20,766 bases of DNA from Bacteroidota bacterium (lineage in GTDB: Bacteria; Bacteroidota; Bacteroidia; Bacteroidales; WCHB1-69). How positions within the stretch are numbered: the first letter of the stretch is position 1; each line of letters starts with the position of its first letter. The notes under the pieces were generated by a model that did not search any database, had not been told where the DNA came from, and saw only the letters and a program-made list of their open reading frames with translations. A program made the translations under genes and the position numbers. Positions 16,112 through 20,766 of this stretch are shown piece by piece. The stretch lies in NCBI GenBank assembly GCA_023392945.1, contig JAEWNB010000156.1, forward strand, positions 1 to 20,766, read 5' to 3'.

Positions 16112-16630
16112 ATGATAAACGAAAGAATGCAAAATGAGATCAATGACCAAATCAATGCTGAATTTTGGTCTGCCTATCTTTACCTGAGCATGTCAGCTTG
16201 GTTTACTCAACAAAATCTGCCTGGCTTTGCCAACTGGATGTATGTTCAATATCAGGAAGAACAAACCCATGCCATAAAGATGTACCGATTTATATTAAGT
16301 CGTGGTGGTGAAGTGAACCTTAAGCCCATTGATAAGGTGGACACCAAATGGAATTCTCCGGCACATGCTTTCGAAGAAACACTAAAACACGAAAGAATTG
16401 TCACTTCCCTCATCAACAAACTAATGGATACTGCTACTGAATTGAAAGATTATGCAACTCAGAGTTTTCTTAAATGGTACATTGATGAACAGGTAGAAGA
16501 AGAAGCCAATGCAGATGAAATCTTACAAGCCCTGAAAGCAATTGAAAATTCGCCTGCAGGCATGAGAATGTACGACAAAGAACTTGCCGCCAGGGTATTT
16601 GTTGATGCAACTCTACCGGCAGCAAATTAA
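16112..16630 (+). CDS. ftnA: Non-haem bacterial ferritin
   Basis: Stores iron as a 24-subunit shell, oxidising Fe2+ at an intrasubunit ferroxidase centre. The 172-residue protein lines up residue for residue with E. coli FtnA at the key sites: Glu17, Glu50, His53 (QEEQTHA), Glu94 and Gln127, with Glu49, Glu126 and Glu130 available for the third iron site. The frame opens at TTG 16055, but the ATG at 16112 gives the standard MINERMQNEIN start and is preferred. No TAnnTTTG box is obvious in the 72 bases after pfkA, so it may be read through from pfkA or use another promoter. A strong terminator follows. Confidence 0.96.
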   Translation: MINERMQNEINDQINAEFWSAYLYLSMSAWFTQQNLPGFANWMYVQYQEEQTHAIKMYRFILSRGGEVNLKPIDKVDTKWNSPAHAFEETLKHERIVTSLINKLMDTATELKDYATQSFLKWYIDEQVEEEANADEILQALKAIENSPAGMRMYDKELAARVFVDATLPAAN

Positions 16631-16648
16631 GGATAAATACTTTCAATA

Positions 16649-16680
16649 AAAAAAGAGACTTTTAAAAAAGTCTCTTTTTT
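16649..16680 (+). terminator. Bidirectional rho-independent terminator between ftnA and a convergent lipoprotein gene
   Basis: A perfect 14-bp stem (16649-16662 with 16667-16680, core AAGAGACTTT/AAAGTCTCTT) with a four-base loop. The stem has A-tracts on the left and T-tracts on the right, so it can terminate transcription from both sides. It lies 18 bases after the ftnA stop and 3 bases beyond the stop of the minus-strand lipoprotein gene. Confidence 0.92.
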
Positions 16681-16683
16681 ATT

Positions 16684-17130
16684 TCAATTGGTTGTATGAG
16701 ATCGGCTATAGAACTCAAGTCTCCACATATTCCCGTCTTCATCTTCATATTCATACTTCATTTCTCGCATTGACAACTTAATAATATCAGCAGTATAGAC
16801 ATAATGATGATTTTTAAGCACAAAATCAACATTTAACTGCTTATATTTATTTTGGAAGCCCCAGGATCCCTTAACAGATTCTGTAAGTACACCATTAATA
16901 TAAGCAGTTACGGAAAACGGACCATCATAAAAGAAAGCATAATAGTTTCCGACCGCATTTGCATATAGTTCAACCGAGTCAATGGGGACTTCATTTTTAA
17001 AAACACTTTGCAAAGACCAATATCCAATAATCCTGTATTCAGGAGAATGTAAACTAAATGACGGTTCCTCATACCTGCAGGCATTGAGAAAAATAACTGC
17101 AAGAAGCAATATTGGAAATATTTTTTTCAT
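16684..17130 (-). CDS. Small lipoprotein, possibly lipocalin-like
   Basis: A 148-residue predicted lipoprotein with lipobox LNAC (Cys18). The mature part is all-beta in appearance: an early GYWSLQSV, as in lipocalin-like Bacteroidota lipoproteins where G-x-W opens the barrel, then paired aromatic strands, ending in MKYEYEDEDGNMWRLEFY. The lipocalin-type fold is an inference from the GxW motif and length; I do not recognise the specific family and no ligand can be proposed. It is monocistronic: promoter box at 17158-17151 and a shared bidirectional terminator at its 3' end. Confidence 0.75.
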   Translation of the reverse strand: MKKIFPILLLAVIFLNACRYEEPSFSLHSPEYRIIGYWSLQSVFKNEVPIDSVELYANAVGNYYAFFYDGPFSVTAYINGVLTESVKGSWGFQNKYKQLNVDFVLKNHHYVYTADIIKLSMREMKYEYEDEDGNMWRLEFYSRSHTTN

Positions 17131-17150
17131 ACTATAAATATTTTACGAAG

Positions 17151-17158
17151 CAAAAATA
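17151..17158 (-). promoter_or_regulatory. -7 promoter box (TATTTTTG) for the small lipoprotein
   Basis: The minus strand reads TATTTTTGC, matching TAnnTTTG, 20 bases before the ATG at 17130. It is divergent from the mnmE promoter at 17269-17276. Confidence 0.5.
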
Positions 17159-17203
17159 GTAAAATAAATTAATTATTCATCCAATAACAATTGATAGAAA
17201 GGT

Positions 17204-17235
17204 AAAACGTATTTAATGAAAAAAACGTATTAAAT
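17204..17235. repeat. Imperfect direct repeat AAAACGTATTTAAT upstream of mnmE
   Basis: AAAACGTATTTAAT (17204-17217) and AAAACGTATTAAAT (17222-17235) differ at one base and are offset by 18 bases, under two helical turns. They sit between the divergent lipoprotein and mnmE promoters, ending 12 bases before the mnmE -33 candidate. A regulator-binding site is possible. Confidence 0.35.
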
Positions 17236-17247
17236 AATCAAAATCTA

Positions 17248-17276
17248 TTGCTTTTTCACATTTTGTGTTATTTTTG
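17248..17276 (+). promoter_or_regulatory. mnmE: mnmE promoter: TTG (-33) and TATTTTTG (-7)
   Basis: TATTTTTGC at 17269-17277 matches TAnnTTTG, 21 bases before the mnmE ATG. A TTG at 17248-17250 stands 18 bases upstream, close to the expected -33 position. This is the most complete promoter in the window. Confidence 0.6.
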
Positions 17277-17297
17277 CCTAAATAAAATTCCACAGTC

Positions 17298-18677
17298 ATG
17301 AATACTTCCGATACCATTTGTTCGATTTCAACCCCACAGGGTGTTGGAGCCATTGCCATTGTCAGGGTTTCAGGAGACAAGGCTTTCGAGATTGTTAACA
17401 AGCTCTTTAACGATGATTTCGAATTTCTCAAAATTCCAAATAACATGGCTAAACTTGGAGAGATTTTCGAAAACAATATTCTGATTGATCAGGTGATCGT
17501 CACAAAATATGTTCACCCACACTCCTACTCCGGAGAAGATTTGGTTGAAATATCATGTCATGGGTCACAATATATTCAGAAAAAGATTATCGAAATGCTT
17601 ATTGACAGAGGATGCAGAATAGCAAATGCAGGTGAATTCACCATGCGGGCTTTTCTCAACGGCAAAATGGATTTACCTCAAGCTGAGGCCATTGCCGACT
17701 TGATTGATTCTCAATCCGAGGCATCACATAAATTAGCTATTAATCAGCTAAAGGGCAATTTCTCAAAAAAGATAAAAAAAATGCGTGAACAGTTTGTCAA
17801 TCTTGCCTCTTTGATGGAACTGGAATTAGACTTCAGCGAAGAGAATGAAGTATTTGCTGACCGCAAGGAGTTGACAGCGTTGCTAAGTGAGTTAAAAGAA
17901 GTAGTACAATCATTGCAAAATTCATTCAAATTGGGAAATGTTCTAAAAAACGGCATTCCCGTTGCCATCATCGGGAAACCCAATGTTGGAAAATCGACCT
18001 TACTGAATGCCCTTGTTGATGATGACCGAGCTATAGTTTCTCATATTCCCGGGACCACCCGAGACACAATTGAAGATAGTTTCAATATTCAGGGAATCTG
18101 TTTCCGCTTTATTGATACTGCGGGCATTCGGGTTTCAAAAGATGAAATTGAGAACTTCGGAATTGAAAGAACTTACAACGCCATAGAAAAAGCAGATATT
18201 ATTCTTTATATGATAGATATCACAATGACTTCTATTGAAGATATTGAATCGGAGATGCTTTTTCTCGAAAACGAAATTGATTTAAACAACAAAAAATTAA
18301 TTATAATTGCCAACAAAATTGATGAGTTAAGCGAGATGCCTCACCATTATACAGAATGGGAAGATTATGACATCCTTTATATCTCTGCAAAAAGAAGGGT
18401 TAATCTTGAGGATATCTGTGATGCACTTATTGATTATGTAAACAGTAAAAAAATTAGTGACAGCACTTTGCTCACAAATTCAAGACATTATGATATAATG
18501 GCTAAAATCAACGAATCAATTGAAAGTATTGAAAATGGCTTTGCTGAAAACCGTCCCACTGACCTCATTATGGTTGATGTTAATACGGCACTCCATTTTC
18601 TTGGAATTGCCACAGGGGAGATATCTACAGATGAAATACTGAATAATGTTTTCGGGCGGTTTTGCATCGGAAAATAA
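17298..18677 (+). CDS. mnmE: tRNA uridine-5-carboxymethylaminomethyl(34) synthesis GTPase
   Basis: With MnmG, adds the (carboxymethyl)aminomethyl group to wobble U34 of tRNAs. The 459-residue length is normal. Order: N-terminal folate-binding domain beginning with DTICSISTPQGVGAIAIVR (5-23); helical domain with an inserted G domain: G1 GKPNVGKS (226-233), PGTTRD (251-256), G3 DTAG (273-276) and G4 NKID (339-342); and the invariant C-terminal FCIGK, whose cysteine is needed for modification. All essential signatures are intact. The ATG follows a good promoter. The usual partner mnmG is not in the window. Confidence 0.97.
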   Translation: MNTSDTICSISTPQGVGAIAIVRVSGDKAFEIVNKLFNDDFEFLKIPNNMAKLGEIFENNILIDQVIVTKYVHPHSYSGEDLVEISCHGSQYIQKKIIEMLIDRGCRIANAGEFTMRAFLNGKMDLPQAEAIADLIDSQSEASHKLAINQLKGNFSKKIKKMREQFVNLASLMELELDFSEENEVFADRKELTALLSELKEVVQSLQNSFKLGNVLKNGIPVAIIGKPNVGKSTLLNALVDDDRAIVSHIPGTTRDTIEDSFNIQGICFRFIDTAGIRVSKDEIENFGIERTYNAIEKADIILYMIDITMTSIEDIESEMLFLENEIDLNNKKLIIIANKIDELSEMPHHYTEWEDYDILYISAKRRVNLEDICDALIDYVNSKKISDSTLLTNSRHYDIMAKINESIESIENGFAENRPTDLIMVDVNTALHFLGIATGEISTDEILNNVFGRFCIGK

Positions 18678-18752
18678 GTAAAAGAGGAAACATTAAATAC
18701 CTTATTACAGAGACTTTCTTATTCAATTCATATTAACATTAAAAAACCAATC

Positions 18753-19562
18753 ATGAAAACAACAAAATTATTAATTATCACAATTGCGATAATTCTATTT
18801 TCTTCTTGTATGCCTAAATTCTATTATCAGGTATACAAGGCAACTCCGGTAAATGCATCACAGACAACAAATGACGCTCTTGTATTTGAAGACAACAATT
18901 GCAAAATAAGTTATAATTTTTGGGACAAAGGTGGAGACGCCGGATTCATTTTTTATAACAAGACAGATAATAATATTTACATTAATAAAGAAGAGTGTTT
19001 TTTCATTCTCAACGGAATAGCTTACGATTATTTTAAAAACAGGGTTTACACCAGTTCCAGTAATGTTGGGAGCAATACAGGAGTTGTTAGCTCACTAAAT
19101 GTATCATATTCACAATCTGTTTCCGTCTTAGGAAATACGACGGTAGGTTCAGGATATTCTGTTTCATTCGCAGAAGAAAAGGTGATTTGCATTCCTCCAC
19201 ATTCTTCAAAAATAATATCAGAGTACAACATTAACGAATCTTTATACAGAAATTGCGACCTATACCTTTACCCATCTAAAAGAGAAATCAAAGCCAAAGA
19301 ATTCACAAAGGCTGACAGTCCTTTCATATTTAGCAATAGAATTTCTTATATTTTGGGAAAAACAGGAAATACGGTTGTCTTAGTAAATGATTTTTTCGTT
19401 TCCGAGATTACCAACTATCCCGAAAAGGAGATAACCGAATGGAAATTTGATGAATTTTGCGGAAAGAGAAGTATGATCATGACAAAATATGTAAATAACG
19501 TTTCTCCGGATAAATTTTATATCTATTATATGGATAAAAATGACGACTGGGGAGGACATTAA
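18753..19562 (+). CDS. Lipoprotein of unknown function with a Ser/Gly-rich centre
   Basis: A 269-residue predicted lipoprotein: hydrophobic signal and lipobox FSSC (Cys19). The N-terminal half has a compact, aromatic segment (KISYNFWDKGGDAGFIFYN, about 50-69, and NIYINKEECFFILNG, about 73-88). The middle (about 99-137) is a low-complexity Ser/Gly/Val stretch (TSSSNVGSNTGVVSS). The last third returns to ordinary sequence. I have a sense that similar lipoproteins are widespread in Bacteroidota but cannot name a family. The FYNKTDNNIYIN segment suggests an immunoglobulin-like or 'non-membrane beta-sandwich' domain, which is inference only. It starts 75 bases after mnmE, with no clear own promoter. 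Confidence 0.8.
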   Translation: MKTTKLLIITIAIILFSSCMPKFYYQVYKATPVNASQTTNDALVFEDNNCKISYNFWDKGGDAGFIFYNKTDNNIYINKEECFFILNGIAYDYFKNRVYTSSSNVGSNTGVVSSLNVSYSQSVSVLGNTTVGSGYSVSFAEEKVICIPPHSSKIISEYNINESLYRNCDLYLYPSKREIKAKEFTKADSPFIFSNRISYILGKTGNTVVLVNDFFVSEITNYPEKEITEWKFDEFCGKRSMIMTKYVNNVSPDKFYIYYMDKNDDWGGH

Positions 19563-19713
19563 TTTTTTGTCTGAAGTATTTATCAGCTAAATATTTTTGC
19601 TATTACTATTCCCAATTGAAAGAAGTTGTTTTTTAATTTATATAAGTTTAGTATTGAATTTTTTAATAGTAAAAATATACTTTCTACGACTGAAAAATTA
19701 TTGATAAAAAAGT
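19563..19713. other. Intergenic region before the repeat gene
   Basis: 151 bases of AT-rich DNA between two secreted-protein genes on the plus strand. I see no clear hairpin terminator and no exact TAnnTTTG box, so transcription of the downstream genes is unexplained. Confidence 0.4.
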
Positions 19714-20124
19714 ATGATGAGAATAATCACATTTTTAATAATCTTCATCTCCTATTGTAACTTTGCTTCAGCACAAGTCATTGAGGAGAGACATCATGCT
19801 ACTGTTGGCTACATCAATATTAACGGGACCATAGAAGACAGCCACCATTCAACCATCGGTTATATCAAAAGCGATGGAACCATAGAAGATAGCCACCATT
19901 CTAATATCGGTTACATCAAAAGCGATGGGACCGTTGAAGACAGTCACCATTCTACTATCGGCTACATTAAAAGCGATGGAACCGTTGAAGACAGTCACCA
20001 TTCTACTATCGGTTACATCAAAAGCGATGGCACCGTTGAAGACAGTCATCACTCCACTATCGGTTATGCAAAAGGGATTAATAAACAATGGGCTGCGGTA
20101 TTTTTCTTCTTCCATTTTTATTAA
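19714..20124 (+). CDS. Secreted 17-residue tandem-repeat protein (beta-flower-like)
   Basis: A 136-residue protein with signal peptide (cleavage near FASAQ, residue 21), then repeats of the pattern E-D-S-H-H-S-T-I-G-Y-I-K-S-D-G-T-V. There are one degenerate copy, four full copies and one terminal part copy, followed by a short hydrophobic C-terminus (NKQWAAVFFFFHFY). The pattern and the WAAV-F ending resemble a small Bacteroidota family that I believe databases label '5-fold beta-flower protein', in which each repeat forms a beta hairpin of a closed ring; this identification is from memory. Each repeat carries a His pair, so metal or surface binding could be tested. Function unknown. DUF1801 starts 11 bases after its stop. 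ATG codons at 19714 and 19717 are both possible starts. Confidence 0.82.
   Translation: MMRIITFLIIFISYCNFASAQVIEERHHATVGYININGTIEDSHHSTIGYIKSDGTIEDSHHSNIGYIKSDGTVEDSHHSTIGYIKSDGTVEDSHHSTIGYIKSDGTVEDSHHSTIGYAKGINKQWAAVFFFFHFY
19783..20073 (+). repeat. 51-bp in-frame tandem repeats
   Basis: Full units begin at 19834, 19885, 19936 and 19987. A diverged unit is at 19783-19833 and a partial one begins at 20038. The units at 19936 and 19987 are almost identical in DNA, differing mainly at third positions, while the first is much more diverged. This indicates recent internal duplication or gene conversion in the 3' part. Confidence 0.92.
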
Positions 20125-20135
20125 AAAAAAGTATT

Positions 20136-20498
20136 ATGAATAGTGTTGATGAGTATATTGCCTCCTTCCCCGAGAATGTTCAGAAGATTCTTCGTAAAAT
20201 TCGTGCAACCATTCTGCAAAAAGCCCCGGAAGCAATTGAAGGTTTCTCCTATCAAATGCCAAGTTACAAAACAGACGGAAGAATATTAGTCTATTTTGCA
20301 GCTTTCAAGCATCATATAGGATTTTATGCCACTCCTACAGGGCACGCTGCATTCAGTGAAGATTTGTCCCAATATAAACAAGGAAAAGGCTCCGTTCAGT
20401 TTCCACTTGACAAACCCATCCCTTATGAGCTAATAGCACAAATAGTGGAATTCAGGGTAATAGAAAATTCATTCCTCTCGAAAAAAAACAAAAGATAA
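20136..20498 (+). CDS. DUF1801 (YdhG-like) family protein
   Basis: A 120-residue cytosolic protein. The opening VDEYIASFPENVQ, the middle EAIEGFSYQMPSYK, the IGFYATPTGHAAF segment and the KGSVQFPLDKPIP stretch are the hallmarks of DUF1801/YdhG-like proteins, whose fold is related to frataxin-like 'iron chaperone' annotations. That functional label is weak. The longest frame opens at 20088 inside the repeat gene; the ATG at 20136 gives the family's normal start and is preferred. It sits 11 bases after the repeat gene and 3 bases before the VOC lipoprotein gene, so all three are likely cotranscribed. Confidence 0.88.
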   Translation: MNSVDEYIASFPENVQKILRKIRATILQKAPEAIEGFSYQMPSYKTDGRILVYFAAFKHHIGFYATPTGHAAFSEDLSQYKQGKGSVQFPLDKPIPYELIAQIVEFRVIENSFLSKKNKR

Positions 20499-20501
20499 AT
20501 C

Positions 20502-20766
20502 ATGAAACAAATCAACCTGCTATTTATCATAATCTCACTATTGTTCGGGTGCAACAGAGAGATAACAAAAGATGATCACGGCACTTCAATTAATACAGAG
20601 GCTGTAATAGAAGATACAACTCCCAAAATAACCGGCATCGGGGGCATTTTCTTTGGTTCAGAAAATCCCCAAGAAATAAGAGAATGGTACAGCGAAAAAT
20701 TGGGAATTGTTCTTGATGATTATGGTGCTGCATTTGAATTCAGAAATGCCAATAGACCTGACGAAA
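20502..20766 (+). CDS. VOC (glyoxalase-like) domain lipoprotein, 3' end outside the window
   Basis: The first 88 codons are present; the gene continues past the right edge. An N-terminal hydrophobic segment with lipobox LFGC (Cys17) is followed by a roughly 30-residue linker and then TGIGGIFFGSENPQEI and EWYSEKLGI, the start of a vicinal-oxygen-chelate domain as in Bacteroidota glyoxalase/bleomycin-resistance-like proteins. VOC proteins are normally cytosolic, so a lipid-anchored, periplasm-facing copy is unusual. Enzymatic activity cannot be judged because metal ligands further along are not visible. It begins 3 bases after the DUF1801 stop. Confidence 0.8.
   Translation, partial: MKQINLLFIIISLLFGCNREITKDDHGTSINTEAVIEDTTPKITGIGGIFFGSENPQEIREWYSEKLGIVLDDYGAAFEFRNANRPDE

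Noticed and set aside
19849..20143. Other open frames over the 51-bp repeat, on both strands
   Set aside because: A repeat unit length divisible by three keeps every frame open. Only the frame with a signal peptide and family-like ending is supported.
1..20766. CRISPR array, prophage, IS element, restriction or defence island, biosynthetic cluster
   Set aside because: No spaced palindromic repeats, transposase, integrase, nuclease or synthase genes were seen. The only tandem repeat is coding.

Overview
The window reads as chromosomal DNA of a free-living or host-associated member of the Bacteroidota, probably a Bacteroidales-like lineage. The evidence is AT-rich DNA, many Bacteroidota-style lipoproteins and small beta-barrels, two proteins with type IX secretion system (T9SS) C-terminal signals (one type A, one type B/gliding-associated), no Shine-Dalgarno-like sites before starts, and a repeated TAnnTTTG promoter -7 box, the signature of the Bacteroidota primary sigma factor. 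I see no IS element, prophage, CRISPR array, rRNA or tRNA.

Layout. 1-3312 (minus strand): a possible gene start at the very left edge, then dUTPase (dut) behind a Wzx-like flippase, and an RlmL-like THUMP methyltransferase. 3313-3660 is a long, extremely AT-rich intergenic region leading to an OmpR/RprY-type response regulator on the plus strand (start reassigned to 3661), which ends in a clear intrinsic terminator. 4500-7081 (plus): pyrF-pyrK-pyrD, the last steps of UMP synthesis. 7078-9391 (minus): tadA, then an outer-membrane beta-barrel plus lipoprotein pair. 9495-14796 (minus): three secreted-protein genes (type B T9SS cargo, subtilisin-like protease, type A T9SS cargo). 14933-16630 (plus): phosphofructokinase and ferritin, closed by a bidirectional terminator. 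16684-17130 (minus): a small lipoprotein. 17298-20766 (plus): mnmE, an unknown lipoprotein, a 17-residue-repeat secreted protein, a DUF1801 protein and the start of a VOC-domain lipoprotein.

How the genes work together. Most of the window is housekeeping: nucleotide metabolism (dut, pyrFKD), RNA modification (THUMP methyltransferase, tadA, mnmE), glycolysis and iron storage. This is interleaved with envelope and secretion genes. The three minus-strand secreted genes look like one surface/extracellular module dependent on T9SS machinery encoded elsewhere. The beta-barrel and lipoprotein at 7078-8903 look like one outer-membrane unit with a shared promoter.

I do not find a convincing new multi-gene system. 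The best leads are a roughly 20-residue insertion in the DNA-binding wing region of the response regulator, the 51-bp tandem repeat gene, the beta-barrel/lipoprotein pair, and several start-site and promoter details, including a TTG-started flippase and a near-leaderless tadA. Several start codons were moved from the longest possible reading frame, with reasons given in each entry.
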